Below are positions 9,448-19,287 of a stretch of DNA of 64,000 nucleotides, piece after piece (within the stretch, counting starts at the first letter, position 1; each line of letters begins with the position of its first letter). The stretch lies in NCBI GenBank assembly GCA_021325355.1, contig JAJPHI010000018.1, forward strand, positions 265,200-329,199, read 5' to 3'. The translations under genes and the position numbers were made by a program. The DNA is from Pseudomonadota bacterium (lineage in GTDB: Bacteria; Desulfobacterota; Binatia; Binatales; Binataceae). Under the pieces are notes generated by a model. That model had not been told where the DNA came from. It searched no databases and worked only from the letters and a program-made list of their open reading frames with translations.

Positions 9448-10302
9448 TTAATTCGCCGCGCAAAAGAGGATCGTTTCGTTCGCGGTCCGAACCTTGCCGT
9501 CAGCAGCCGCGTAGGCGCGCGCGGCGTCCGTCACCGCGGCGATAATCTGATCGCGCATTTCGGGGGTCTGCCGCTCGAGCAGCGCGCGAAAAGGCGCTGC
9601 GACGTCGCGGCGGAACTCAGCGAAATCCGCCGGTGACGCCATCTCCCACACCACCTGCATGCGTTCGATGACCACGTCATGAAAGCCCGCTTCCTGCAGC
9701 GCGCTCTGGAGAATCGAGGTATCGGCCAGGCGCAGCGGATCGAGCGCGTTCGGCGGTGGCGGCGGCAATTTCGCCAGACGGCGCACCGCGTCAGCGCCGA
9801 GCGTGATCATTGGCACCTTGTCCGGTGTGGACCAGACCGCGGTGGCGAAGCGCGCCCCCGGTTTGAGATGCGCACGGATGCGCTTCAGTGCACCCGTCAG
9901 GTCGGGCATGAACATCAGGCCCCAACGACACAGGGCGGCGTCGAACGCGCCGTCGACGCCGAGCTGTTCGGCGTCGCTCTGCAGGAATTCGATATTGTGT
10001 AGGCCGACCGCGGCGGCCCGCTCCCGTCCGATAGCGAGCATCCCGGCGGATTGATCGGTGGCGATGACACGGCCGCTCGGACCGACGCGCCGCGCCGCGG
10101 TGACTGCGGGCTCGCCGTTGCCGGTGGCGATATCCAGCACCCGATCACCCGCCTTGACGGCGGCGAGGTCGACGAGACGGTCGCTGACGTGCTGGGCTGA
10201 GCGCTCGAACAGCGGCCACCATTTTTTCCATCCGGCGGCGGCCGCGTCCCAGTCACGTTGCTGATCCTGTTTGAAGCGTTCGGCGTCAAGCGGCTCGGTC
10301 AT
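9448..10302 (-). CDS. Class I SAM-dependent methyltransferase
   Basis: VLDIATGNGEPAVTAARRVGPSGRVIATDQS SAM motif; DAALCRWGLMFMPD. Confidence 0.9.
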   Translation of the reverse strand: MTEPLDAERFKQDQQRDWDAAAAGWKKWWPLFERSAQHVSDRLVDLAAVKAGDRVLDIATGNGEPAVTAARRVGPSGRVIATDQSAGMLAIGRERAAAVGLHNIEFLQSDAEQLGVDGAFDAALCRWGLMFMPDLTGALKRIRAHLKPGARFATAVWSTPDKVPMITLGADAVRRLAKLPPPPPNALDPLRLADTSILQSALQEAGFHDVVIERMQVVWEMASPADFAEFRRDVAAPFRALLERQTPEMRDQIIAAVTDAARAYAAADGKVRTANETILFCAAN

Positions 10303-10331
10303 GGCAGTAGCCTCGGTTGGTGGGGTTGAAC

Positions 10332-11534
10332 CTAAGAAGCCGCCGCGGTCAGCCCCGCGCGTTCGGCATGGGCGAGCGCATGACGAATGCCGCGCACGGC
10401 CTGACGCGTGCGATGCTCGTTCTCAATGAGCGCGAAGCGGACGTAACCGTCGCCGTCGGCACCGAAGCCGACGCCTGGCGACACGGCAACTTTCGCGTCG
10501 CGGAGCAGAAATTTGGCGAACTCGAGCGATCCCATCGCGCGGAACGGCTCCGGGATGGGCGCCCATACGAACATCGTGGCGCGCGGCCGACTGACCGGCC
10601 AGCCCGAACGGTTAAGGCCGTTGATCAGTACATCGCGCCGCCGCCGATAGGTCTCGACGATCTCGGCGACGCAATCCTGCGGCCCGTTGAGGGCGGCGAT
10701 GGCGGCGACCTGCACCGGGGCAAACATGCCGTAGTCGAAATACGACTTGAGCCGCGTCAGCGCCGCGATCATCTCGCGATTGCCGACCGCGAACCCCACG
10801 CGCCATCCGGGCATGTTGTAACTCTTCGAGAGGGTGAAGAATTCGACCGCCACGTCGCGTGCCCCCGGTACCTCCATGATCGACGGCGCGCGATAACCGT
10901 CGAAGCAGAGGTCGGCGTAGGCCAGGTCGTGAACGACCAGCATCTCGTTTTCGCGCGCGAAATCCACGACCCGCTTCATGAAGCTCAGATTGACGGTCGA
11001 GGTGGTCGGATTGTGCGGAAAGTTGATAATCAGGAGTTTCGGGCGCGGCCATGTGCGTTTCATCGCGGCGATCAGCTCGTCGAAGAACTCGTCGCCGTTG
11101 CGCAGGGGCACGCCAACCACCTGGGCGCCGGCAATGATGCAGCCGTACTGATGGATCGGGTAGGTCGGTGTCGGTGCCAGCACGACGTCGCCCTGGTCGA
11201 GGATCGCCAGCGCGAGGTGCGCGATGCCCTCCTTGGAGCCGATCGTCACGATCGCCTCGCCGTCGGGATCAAACTCGACCTGGTAGCGGCGCTTGTACCA
11301 GTCGCAGATCGCCAGCCGCAATTTGTAGACGCCGCGCGAAACGGAATAGCGATGGTTCGGGCTTTTCGCCGCAGCTTCGATCAATTTGTTGACGATATGC
11401 GGCGGCGTCGGCTCGTCCGGATTCCCCATCCCGAAGTCGATGATGTCCTCGCCGGCGCGGCGCGCCTTCAGACACAGTTCGCCGATCGCATTGAAGACAT
11501 AAGGTGGTAAGCGCTTGATTCGCGGAAATTCCAT
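10332..11534 (-). CDS. alaC: Class I/II aminotransferase (AlaC-like)
   Basis: [47 protein letters not shown] motif [13 protein letters not shown]. Start placed at internal Met. Confidence 0.85.
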   Translation of the reverse strand: MEFPRIKRLPPYVFNAIGELCLKARRAGEDIIDFGMGNPDEPTPPHIVNKLIEAAAKSPNHRYSVSRGVYKLRLAICDWYKRRYQVEFDPDGEAIVTIGSKEGIAHLALAILDQGDVVLAPTPTYPIHQYGCIIAGAQVVGVPLRNGDEFFDELIAAMKRTWPRPKLLIINFPHNPTTSTVNLSFMKRVVDFARENEMLVVHDLAYADLCFDGYRAPSIMEVPGARDVAVEFFTLSKSYNMPGWRVGFAVGNREMIAALTRLKSYFDYGMFAPVQVAAIAALNGPQDCVAEIVETYRRRRDVLINGLNRSGWPVSRPRATMFVWAPIPEPFRAMGSLEFAKFLLRDAKVAVSPGVGFGADGDGYVRFALIENEHRTRQAVRGIRHALAHAERAGLTAAAS

Positions 11535-11585
11535 CACTGGTTTGCCGACTTCCCGCCGCCGCGGCGGCCCATTCCACATATATAG

Positions 11586-12878
11586 TTATCGAACACCTAC
11601 GGCTTCAGCTAGTGCGGAGCCGCGGGTCGCCCGCGCCCGCAGCGCGAGCGTCAGGTAGCACGGCAGGGCGAGCAGCGAAAGCAGACCGGCAAGTCGCCAT
11701 GACGCCTGCAGACCGGCCCGATCGGCCACGACGCCGGTCAGCAGCAGCCCGATCGAACCACCGAACGTCTCGCAGGTGCTGCGAAAGGAGAGCAGCGTGG
11801 CGCGGGTCTCGGCGTGGATCTCTTCGTTGATCCAGCTCTGCGCGAAGGGCATCAGGGCGCCCGCGCAGATACTGAAACCGCAGAACACCAGCAGCGTGAG
11901 GGTGGTGCGAGCGCCAAGGCTGCCGGCGGCGTACATCAGGCCGGCGACCGCCACGGCGAGAACGCTCAACCAGCGCGCGCGCCGGGGGCGCTCGATGCTA
12001 CTATGGATCATGAATTCGGCACCGACCATCCGCGCTATGGTAAACAGGGCGAAGATCCATCCGACGATCCAGATACCGATACCGTAGCGGATGGTGAAGA
12101 ACTGCGGCCATTGCAGCCAGTAGGGCGCCCAGGCGGCGAAGAAGATGCCTTGGGCGAGCGTCAGCAGGAGAAAGGTGCGCGTGCGGAAAGCCTGCCGAAA
12201 GCCCTCGACGACCCGCTCCTTCACGACGCTGGGCAGCGCCCGGAGCGCCACGTCGGCATGACGCGGATTCGCCTCGCGCATCAGCGGAGCTATCAGCCAC
12301 GCGCACAGGAAATAGCCGCTCGCACCCATCAGCCAGGGCCACGCGATATTGATATTGGCCACCGCAGCGCCGGCGATCGCGGCGAGCATGAAGCCGAGGT
12401 TCATCAACTGCGAGATACGCCAGAAGAGCCGGTCCTTGAGACCCCGATAACCGGCCTGGTCGAGCGCATCGACTCCCCAAGCGTCAATCGAACCATTGCA
12501 GAAGGTAGTTCCGATACCGTCGATCGTCTCCCCCAGCACGAACATCGGATAATGATAGGCGAAGAAGTAAACCATGAAGGCGAGTGACCGCAGCGCACAG
12601 CCGAGCGCAAACGAGCGCCGGCGGCCGAGCGCGTCGGCAAACGCCCCGGTGGGAATATCGGTAAGAAAGGTGACGGCAAAATAGATGGCGAGAACACTGT
12701 TGATTTCAAATTCGCTGAGCCCGCGCGTGCGCAGGAAAATCGGATAGACGCCGTAGAGAAAACCCCCGGCCAGCGAATATGCCGCCCACACTCCATAATA
12801 GCGGCGCAGCACCGAGCGCGTCGCGGCGTCGCCTGTCTCCGCCGCCGGCGGCCGCATGATATTTTCCTGGGGGTCCAT
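11586..12878 (-). CDS. MFS transporter
   Basis: 12-TM profile, FADALGRRRSFALG loop motif. Start at MDPQENIM (12878) or MRPPAAE (12857). Confidence 0.85.
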   Translation of the reverse strand: MDPQENIMRPPAAETGDAATRSVLRRYYGVWAAYSLAGGFLYGVYPIFLRTRGLSEFEINSVLAIYFAVTFLTDIPTGAFADALGRRRSFALGCALRSLAFMVYFFAYHYPMFVLGETIDGIGTTFCNGSIDAWGVDALDQAGYRGLKDRLFWRISQLMNLGFMLAAIAGAAVANINIAWPWLMGASGYFLCAWLIAPLMREANPRHADVALRALPSVVKERVVEGFRQAFRTRTFLLLTLAQGIFFAAWAPYWLQWPQFFTIRYGIGIWIVGWIFALFTIARMVGAEFMIHSSIERPRRARWLSVLAVAVAGLMYAAGSLGARTTLTLLVFCGFSICAGALMPFAQSWINEEIHAETRATLLSFRSTCETFGGSIGLLLTGVVADRAGLQASWRLAGLLSLLALPCYLTLALRARATRGSALAEAVGVR

Positions 12879-12903
12879 CTTCCACCTTATCAAGCCTTCC
12901 TCG

Positions 12904-14265
12904 ATGCAACGCTCAATCCAGGGATCGCCTGAGGCCGCCGCCGTTCCGGAACCACCGTGGTACGTCCGCGCCTGGCGCTTGAGCGACATTTTGATCGTCG
13001 CGGCGCGCATTTATTGCGGCTACAAGGCGATTCAACTCTGGGGCCGCTGGGTCAGCGATCGCGGCCAGGAGTCGCGTTACCGGCGCCAGGACCTTCGCGC
13101 GGCGCGGTTGCTGCATCGGGCAGCGCTGCGGCTCGAAGGACTCCTAATCAAGGCCGGACAGTTTATCGCAACCCGCGCCGATATTCTGCCCCCCGAATGG
13201 GTCAATACACTCGCGTCCCTGCACGATCGCGTGCCGCCGCGACCCCTCAGCGTCATCCGCGCCGTAGTCGAGCGTGAACTCGGGCAGCCGCTCGAGGCGA
13301 TCTTCGATGACTTCGCCGCCGCACCGCTGGCGGCAGCTTCGCTCGCCCAGGTCCATCGCGCGCGCACGCGCGACGGTCGCGATTGCGCCGTCAAGGTGCA
13401 GTATCCGGATATCGCGGGCCTCGTCCAAGCCGACCTGCGCAACCTGATGCTCACCCTGCGGATCCTGGCCCGGCTCGAACCGGATTTCGATTTTCGCGTG
13501 ATCGCCCGGGAGATTCTGAAGTACATCCCGCTCGAGCTCGACTTCCTTAACGAGGCGCGCAATGCCGAAACGATCCGGCGCAACCTGGCCCATCGCGCCG
13601 ACGTCCTGATCCCACGGGTCTTCCACGACCTCACCACGCGTCGGGTCCTGGTGATGGAGCTGGTGGAGGGGATCAAAATCACCGACGTCGCGGAGCTGAA
13701 GCGGGCAGGCGTCGAGCCGTCTGCCGTCGGTCAGCAATTGATCGAGATCTTTACCGAAATGATCCTGCGCGACGGTTTCTTCCACGCCGATCCCCATCCG
13801 GGGAATATCCTGGTCCAGCCGGGACCGCGTCTGGTGTTGCTGGATTTCGGTCTGGCGAAGGATTTTCCACCGCATTTTCGCGACGCGATGGTGCGCCTGA
13901 CGTTTGCTATCCTCACGTCGAATCGCGAGGCTATCGTGGCCGCCTTTCACGATCTTGGTTTTCGCACGCGCCATCCGGCGCCGGAGACCCTGCTGACGCT
14001 CGCCGATCTTTTTCTCGGCAACTCGGTCCGACGCAACCGCGCGTATGCCGACGAGGAATTGATCGGCGAGTTCGCCAACGAACTGCCGCGCGCGCTCAGG
14101 GCGAATCCGGTGGTCGAGGTGCCGGCCGACGTCCTGCTGGTAAATCGCGTGATGGGTCTTCTGAGCGGGCTCGGGCGGACGCTCGATTCGCGGGTCAACA
14201 TGTTCGCGACCCTGATGCCCTACGCGCGCGACCTGATGGCGGCGCAAAACGGCGCGGTCAAATAG
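12904..14265 (+). CDS. ABC1/AarF (UbiB-like) atypical kinase
   Basis: KAGQFIATRADILP, AAASLAQVHRA, VKVQYPDI, DPHPGNILV and LDFGLAKDF signatures. Confidence 0.93.
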   Translation: MQRSIQGSPEAAAVPEPPWYVRAWRLSDILIVAARIYCGYKAIQLWGRWVSDRGQESRYRRQDLRAARLLHRAALRLEGLLIKAGQFIATRADILPPEWVNTLASLHDRVPPRPLSVIRAVVERELGQPLEAIFDDFAAAPLAAASLAQVHRARTRDGRDCAVKVQYPDIAGLVQADLRNLMLTLRILARLEPDFDFRVIAREILKYIPLELDFLNEARNAETIRRNLAHRADVLIPRVFHDLTTRRVLVMELVEGIKITDVAELKRAGVEPSAVGQQLIEIFTEMILRDGFFHADPHPGNILVQPGPRLVLLDFGLAKDFPPHFRDAMVRLTFAILTSNREAIVAAFHDLGFRTRHPAPETLLTLADLFLGNSVRRNRAYADEELIGEFANELPRALRANPVVEVPADVLLVNRVMGLLSGLGRTLDSRVNMFATLMPYARDLMAAQNGAVK

Positions 14266-14275
14266 CGGCGCGCGT

Positions 14276-15187
14276 TTGTCCACATCCGACTGGCATCGCC
14301 GCACGGTCAAGCGTAGCTTGAGCGGGGTGCCGGCGCTCGAACTTATCGAAAAAACCGCGATTCGCGCGGCGCGTGCCGCCGGGCGAATCCATCTGAAGCG
14401 GCTGAGCCACGTCACCATCGCGCGCAAGACGAGCGCGATCGACCTCGTCACCGAGGCCGATCGCGAGGCCGAAGCGGCGGCGCTCGACGTGCTGCGCCGC
14501 GCCTTTCCGGCCCACGCTATCCTGGCCGAGGAGAGTGGCGCGAGCGAGAACCGCGGCGACGATCGCTGGATCGTCGATCCACTCGATGGCACGACCAATT
14601 TCGCTCACGGCTATCCGCAGTTCTGCGTCTCAATCGCCTATGAGCGGCGCGGCAAAGTGCAGGTCGGCGTCGTCCTCGACGCGCTCAAGCGCGAGTTATT
14701 TGTCGGACGGCGCGGCGCGGGCGCGCGGCTCAACGGCAAGCCTATCCATGTGACCCGTACCCCGACGCTCGAGTCGTCGCTGCTCCTGACCGGCTTTCCG
14801 TACGACCGGCGGCAGCGGCGCCGCTTCTATCTGGCCTTCTGGGAAGCCTTCATGATGCGCACGCACGGGGTCAGGCGCACCGGTTCGGCGGCGCTGGATT
14901 TAGCCTGGGTGGCGTGCGGCCGCGTCGATGGCTTCTGGGAATTCGGACTCAAGCCCTGGGATATCGCAGCGGGCGCTCTCATCGTGCAGGAAGCCGGCGG
15001 CGACGTGACCAACATGGACGGCACCCCGCTCGACCTGACGGCCGGACGTATCATCGCGAGCAACGGCCGGATCCATCGCAAGATGATCGAGCTTATCCGC
15101 GCGACTCTGCCGGAAGCGGAACGGCGGCATGCCCGCATGCTCGAGGAAGAGGAGGCGGGGCGCGACGGCACCGCCGCCGCCGGTTAA
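14276..15187 (+). CDS. suhB: Inositol monophosphatase family protein (SuhB-like)
   Basis: DLVTEADREAE, EES, WIVDPLDGTTNFAHG, KPWDIAAGALIVQEAGG. TTG start uncertain. Confidence 0.9.
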   Translation: MSTSDWHRRTVKRSLSGVPALELIEKTAIRAARAAGRIHLKRLSHVTIARKTSAIDLVTEADREAEAAALDVLRRAFPAHAILAEESGASENRGDDRWIVDPLDGTTNFAHGYPQFCVSIAYERRGKVQVGVVLDALKRELFVGRRGAGARLNGKPIHVTRTPTLESSLLLTGFPYDRRQRRRFYLAFWEAFMMRTHGVRRTGSAALDLAWVACGRVDGFWEFGLKPWDIAAGALIVQEAGGDVTNMDGTPLDLTAGRIIASNGRIHRKMIELIRATLPEAERRHARMLEEEEAGRDGTAAAG

Positions 15188-15257
15188 GCCGGCCCGCTGT
15201 TCACGATAGTGACAGCTTTGCGCGGCCTGCCCTGCCGGTTATAGTTGTCGGCGGCAC

Positions 15258-15329
15258 GCCCCGGTAGTGAAAAGGACATCACGGAGGTCTCCGGAACCTC
15301 AAGTCCGGGTTCGACTCCCGGCCGGGGCA
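15258..15329 (+). tRNA. tRNA-Arg(CCG)
   Basis: Cloverleaf by eye: acceptor GCCCCGG/CCGGGGC, D stem GTGA/TCAC, anticodon arm GAGGT-CTCCGGA-ACCTC, T arm CCGGG-TTCGACT-CCCGG. CCA not encoded. Confidence 0.93.
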
Positions 15330-15474
15330 CTCGAACCGGACGAACTCCCTGAGTCATCAAGCTTTTCCATCGGCGCAGAGAGCTCCGATGAGTCTCCGGA
15401 GCGGCGGGGTGTTGCGCGAACGACGATGGGCGGACGATACGGATGTGGCGAGGATCGGTGATGGAGCCGTGGTG

Positions 15475-16524
15475 TCACTGGCGCTGGTTCTGCGGATAGA
15501 GGTCCGCCATCTGCCGAGCCAGGTCGGCGAGCTCGTCGCGCAATGAGGCCGGCTTGAGGACCTTGACCCACGGACCGAGGCTCAGGATGAAGTTGCGCAA
15601 CTCGGTGGTGCCGCGCACGCGCATCGTGAGCACGGTCCGGCCGTCGCGCCGTCGATAGAATTTCTGCGTCGGATGGATCATGCGCGGCCGCAAGTAGGCT
15701 TCCGTGTCCCCCAGCATCAGCAGTTCCACGGTCATCTCGGGGCCGTCGAGCAGTCCGAAGGTGCCGTCCAGATGTTTTGCCGGATGGTAGTCCTTCGGAT
15801 AGGCAAAGCGCGCCCGATTGCCGTTTCGATCGGTGATGAAGTCCACTTTGCGCACCCGCTCGACGGCGAGGTAGATGATGCTGTGATGCCGGCGGCTCAG
15901 GCCGAGAAGGTACAGGCCGCCGCGATAGGCCATCAGCGTATACGGTTCGAAATCGTGCGGCTTACCCTGGCCGGTCAGCCCCGCGTAATCCACGTGGATG
16001 ACGTTCTGTCCGATGAGCGCCCGCAGGATTACGTCGAGATGGGCGTCATAGTCGTGGTAGTCCTTGGGCGCGTAGGGAACCGCGAAGAACTTGCGGTCGA
16101 AATCCTTGAGCCGCTCCTGGTCGCGGGCGGGCAGATTGGCGAAGCTTCGTTCCCACAGATCCTGCACGCTTTCCTTCATCACGGTGCCTTCGAGGAACTG
16201 CAGCAGGGTCAGCGTGAAGTAGAGCGAAACCGCCCGCCACGGGTTGGGGTCGGTCGGCCCCGAGCCCGGGTTGATCCGAAGCGATCGACGCGCCCCACGC
16301 TGCACCACCTCGAAGATCGGCCGGCCCGTCAAGTCGCGAAGACCTTCGCGGCAGGCATGGATATAGCGGAGCAGTGTGCGCTCGCTGATATTAAGCTCGT
16401 GCTCGATCGCCTCGAAGGACCATCCATATGGGCGCGATCCGAGTTCGACGGCAAGGCGCGCCATTTTGAGCGCTGCCGGATAGGTGGGCCGTCGCGGGCT
16501 GACGCGCGATTTGCTGGTCTTCAT
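15475..16524 (-). CDS. WYL-domain transcriptional regulator
   Basis: N-terminal HTH (ISERTLLRYIHACREGL) followed by WYL-type region (HDFEPYTLMAYRGGLYLLGLSRR) and WCX-like C-terminus. Confidence 0.85.
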   Translation of the reverse strand: MKTSKSRVSPRRPTYPAALKMARLAVELGSRPYGWSFEAIEHELNISERTLLRYIHACREGLRDLTGRPIFEVVQRGARRSLRINPGSGPTDPNPWRAVSLYFTLTLLQFLEGTVMKESVQDLWERSFANLPARDQERLKDFDRKFFAVPYAPKDYHDYDAHLDVILRALIGQNVIHVDYAGLTGQGKPHDFEPYTLMAYRGGLYLLGLSRRHHSIIYLAVERVRKVDFITDRNGNRARFAYPKDYHPAKHLDGTFGLLDGPEMTVELLMLGDTEAYLRPRMIHPTQKFYRRRDGRTVLTMRVRGTTELRNFILSLGPWVKVLKPASLRDELADLARQMADLYPQNQRQ

Positions 16525-16656
16525 CGGAGACAACCGTTGACACAAAGGAGGCCCGCGCCGCAACCGCAAAAGTCCGCGCAGGTCATCGACCGACCGAAGC
16601 CTCGGACGACCCGCCACCGGCGAGGCGAAGCGCCATCGTCCGACCGCGGCGCCTCC

Positions 16657-17829
16657 TTAACCGCCATTCGTAAAGCCCATCGGCGCGCGTTCGCGAAGCG
16701 CGCGGCCGTCCAGCAAGGCATAAAGCTCGGCGATCGTTCGTGAGGCGCGCGGCGCGGTCCGGTGGTCGTCCTCGTCGGCACCGCGATGGATCCTCAACCA
16801 GTTCGCCGCCTCGGCGGCCGAAAGCGGCAGGAATTCAACTTCCGATGTGCAGCGGCCGGGACGGATGACGGCCGGATGCATCGCGCCGAGGTCTTCGTTG
16901 GTCGTGATCAACAGCATCACGCGCGAACCCTGGCCGAACAGGCCGTCGACGGCGTTGAGGAGCCGTGACAGACCCTGGCCGGCGCGCTCTTTCGCATCGA
17001 CGCTGAGCAGCTCACCGGTGTCTTCCAGAACCAGCAGTCGCCAGCGGTCGCAAGCCGGATGGTTCCCCGCTTCGTTCCCATCGATCACCAGGCGAACGAC
17101 ATAATCGGCGCGCGGACCAAAGAGATTTTCGGGGTCGAGGACGTATTCAAACTGACACCATTCGCGCCATTCCCAGGCGAGTGCACGAATCGCAAAGGTT
17201 TTGCCCGTTCCCGGTCGCCCGTGCCAGAGGAGCAGACGGCCGCTCGGATCCGGCTTGAAGTCTCGCGTGAGAGCGGCGAGCGCCTGCGCGGTCCGCGCGC
17301 TGTAGTTGTCGCGGATCTCGGCCCACGTCGGTACGTTCAGGGTCTTGGCTTCGCGCTCGGGCCCCTTCTCCCCCCAATACCAGAAGGCCAACTCGACGGT
17401 CGGACGCGCCGGCGCGCCTTCGTCGCCTGGAGGGTCGAAAAGCCTCTGATGCTCGCCGAGGCAGGCCTCGACGGATCCGGCGTCCTGCCCGGCGAGAAAA
17501 ATGCTGACGAGCTGGAACTTCGCGCAGACCAGGAGCTGAATCAGGTTATCGCCGCGCCGGAGCGCGAGCCGCAGGTCGCATTCGTCACGCATGTCGGCGA
17601 GTATCTCGTCGTCAGGCTTGAGATAGTCGTCGGCGGTGGCGGCGGCGAAGGCATGCTCCGAGCGCCATTCAGCGTGGCGGACGTGACGCAGTCGGTTAAC
17701 GGCCACTGCGGTCTTAAAGATGTTCTGGAACAGATCGTCGAAATCCCTCGTCACGAAGTTCTCGATGATCAGGGGCTGAAAGCCATTGCCACTATCCCGG
17801 CGTGATTCGCGTTGCTTCATGCCGGTCAT
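16657..17829 (-). CDS. AAA+ ATPase of DUF5925 type
   Basis: Walker A GRPGTGKT, Walker B LLVLEDTGE, sensor ITTNEDL, HPAVIRPGRC; resembles the DUF5925 ATPases known mainly from Actinobacteria. Confidence 0.8.
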   Translation of the reverse strand: MTGMKQRESRRDSGNGFQPLIIENFVTRDFDDLFQNIFKTAVAVNRLRHVRHAEWRSEHAFAAATADDYLKPDDEILADMRDECDLRLALRRGDNLIQLLVCAKFQLVSIFLAGQDAGSVEACLGEHQRLFDPPGDEGAPARPTVELAFWYWGEKGPEREAKTLNVPTWAEIRDNYSARTAQALAALTRDFKPDPSGRLLLWHGRPGTGKTFAIRALAWEWREWCQFEYVLDPENLFGPRADYVVRLVIDGNEAGNHPACDRWRLLVLEDTGELLSVDAKERAGQGLSRLLNAVDGLFGQGSRVMLLITTNEDLGAMHPAVIRPGRCTSEVEFLPLSAAEAANWLRIHRGADEDDHRTAPRASRTIAELYALLDGRALRERAPMGFTNGG

Positions 17830-18097
17830 TGAAGCATCCCGCGCAGACAACGGTTGTCGGAAGGTCGCCGCGCGGCCGTCGAGGTAAAAAAGCTGCGGCG
17901 GAACGCGTGACGATCGGCTGGCGACACGCGGTCGAAAACGCATCACGCGGAAGCAGGAGGGGCGCCAACTGCCGGGGACGGATGACGCTATCGGCGGCGA
18001 AGCGCCGACGGACGCCTTGTGACCGTGTATGGCGACTGCTAGGCTTGGCCAATCTCCTTGCTCCGCGAGGGGCTTGAAGCCATAAGGAGGGGCGCAG

Positions 18098-18619
18098 ATG
18101 CGCCGTTACGAGACTATTTTCATCATTCGCCCGGACCTGGGCGAAGACGCCCAGAAAGACCTGGTCAAGCGTTTCGAGGGTCTGGTGGAATCCGCCGGCG
18201 GCGCCCTGATCGACACCGATATCTGGGGCTTTCGCGAACTCGCTTATCGGATCAAGGGGGAACAGCGCGGCTTCTACGTGCGGCTCGATTACGGCGGCAG
18301 CGCTGCGACCCTCAATGAACTCGAGCGCAATCTTAAGCTTTCGGACAATATCCTGCGGCATTTGTCGGTATTGGTCAGCGCCGAGGTTGACCCGGCACAG
18401 GCGCGCGTCGAGCTGGAAAACAATCGGCGCCGCGTGGCTGAAGCCCGCGCCGCGGCGGAAGCCGCGCGGGCGGCGGCGATGGCTGAACGGGCGGCGCAGC
18501 GTGAGCAGGCCGAGGCTGAGCGATCAGCCGAGCAGTTGGAGCCCGCCGCGGAGGCTGCCGCCGCTGAACCGAGCGCGCCGGAGGAGGATTCTCAAGTCGG
18601 GCGTGGCGAATCGGATTGA
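18098..18619 (+). CDS. rpsF: 30S ribosomal protein S6 with long Ala/Glu/Arg-rich C-terminal tail
   Basis: MRRYETIFIIRPDL...RIKGEQRGFYVRLDY...LSDNILRHLSVL; operon context. Confidence 0.97.
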   Translation: MRRYETIFIIRPDLGEDAQKDLVKRFEGLVESAGGALIDTDIWGFRELAYRIKGEQRGFYVRLDYGGSAATLNELERNLKLSDNILRHLSVLVSAEVDPAQARVELENNRRRVAEARAAAEAARAAAMAERAAQREQAEAERSAEQLEPAAEAAAAEPSAPEEDSQVGRGESD

Positions 18620-18893
18620 GTTGACCGGCAGGCTGATATCGAGGCCGGAGCTCCGGGTGACACCCATCGGCACGCATGTACTGAGAACGTTCATCGATTG
18701 CGGAGAGCAGTCCGAGCCGCTGGCGCTCGAGGTTTTGATGGTTGGCGGCGCCGCCGCCGGTCTGTTCCAGCAACTCGAGGCAGGCTCGCGGGTGCGCGTG
18801 ACCGGAAAGGTCTGTGCCGTACCGCCGCCGGCCCGCCGGCCCGCCGCTATCGGCGTGCGCGTGATGGCCGACGAAATTATTATCACTGATTAA
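18603..18893 (+). CDS. priB: PriB-like single-strand DNA-binding OB-fold protein (primosomal replication protein N-like)
   Basis: VANRIELTGRLISRPELRVTPIGTHVLRTFID; GTG start inside the end of rpsF; sits between rpsF and rpsR. Confidence 0.75.
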   Translation: MANRIELTGRLISRPELRVTPIGTHVLRTFIDCGEQSEPLALEVLMVGGAAAGLFQQLEAGSRVRVTGKVCAVPPPARRPAAIGVRVMADEIIITD

Positions 18894-18942
18894 GTCAGAT
18901 CGCAGAACGCTATTCGTTGAGATGGTATCATAGAGCGAAAAC

Positions 18943-19281
18943 ATGCCGGACGAAGAACAGGAACTCGAACAATCAATCCCGCGTGCAGAGGTGGCGGAGC
19001 CGGGACGGCCGCGCGCTCGTGAAGGCGAGGGCCGGTCGAGCGAGCGCCCAAGCGGCCGACGCCGGCCGGGCGGTCGCCGCAAGGTTTGCCGTTTCTGTGC
19101 CGACAAGAATGTCGCGGTCGACTACAAAGACGTGCGGACGCTGCAGACCTTTATCACCGAAGGCGGCAAGATTGTGCCGAGCCGAACCTCGGGTAACTGC
19201 GCCCGGCATCAACGCCGCCTGGCGCTCGCGATAAAGCGCGCGCGCGTGCTGGCGCTGCTGCCGTTTTCGACCTTGGGCTGA
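18943..19281 (+). CDS. rpsR: 30S ribosomal protein S18
   Basis: [63 protein letters not shown]. Confidence 0.97.
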   Translation: MPDEEQELEQSIPRAEVAEPGRPRAREGEGRSSERPSGRRRPGGRRKVCRFCADKNVAVDYKDVRTLQTFITEGGKIVPSRTSGNCARHQRRLALAIKRARVLALLPFSTLG

Positions 19282-19287
19282 CCTGTC

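Noticed and set aside
10317-11510. 397-aa plus-strand ORF opposite the aminotransferase
   Set aside because: Antisense frame to a well-supported AlaC-like gene; composition typical of a shadow ORF.
13144-14598. 484-aa minus-strand ORF opposite the ABC1/AarF and IMPase genes
   Set aside because: The plus-strand genes have clear family motifs. The antisense frame is low-complexity Arg/Gln/His-rich, as expected from high-GC antisense reading.
15267-15461. 64-aa ORF across the tRNA-Arg gene
   Set aside because: Begins inside the tRNA and has no coding support.
15330-15474. Island attachment site (att repeat) after tRNA-Arg
   Set aside because: I found no second copy of the tRNA 3' end (GGTTCGACTCCCGGCC) and no integrase in the window.
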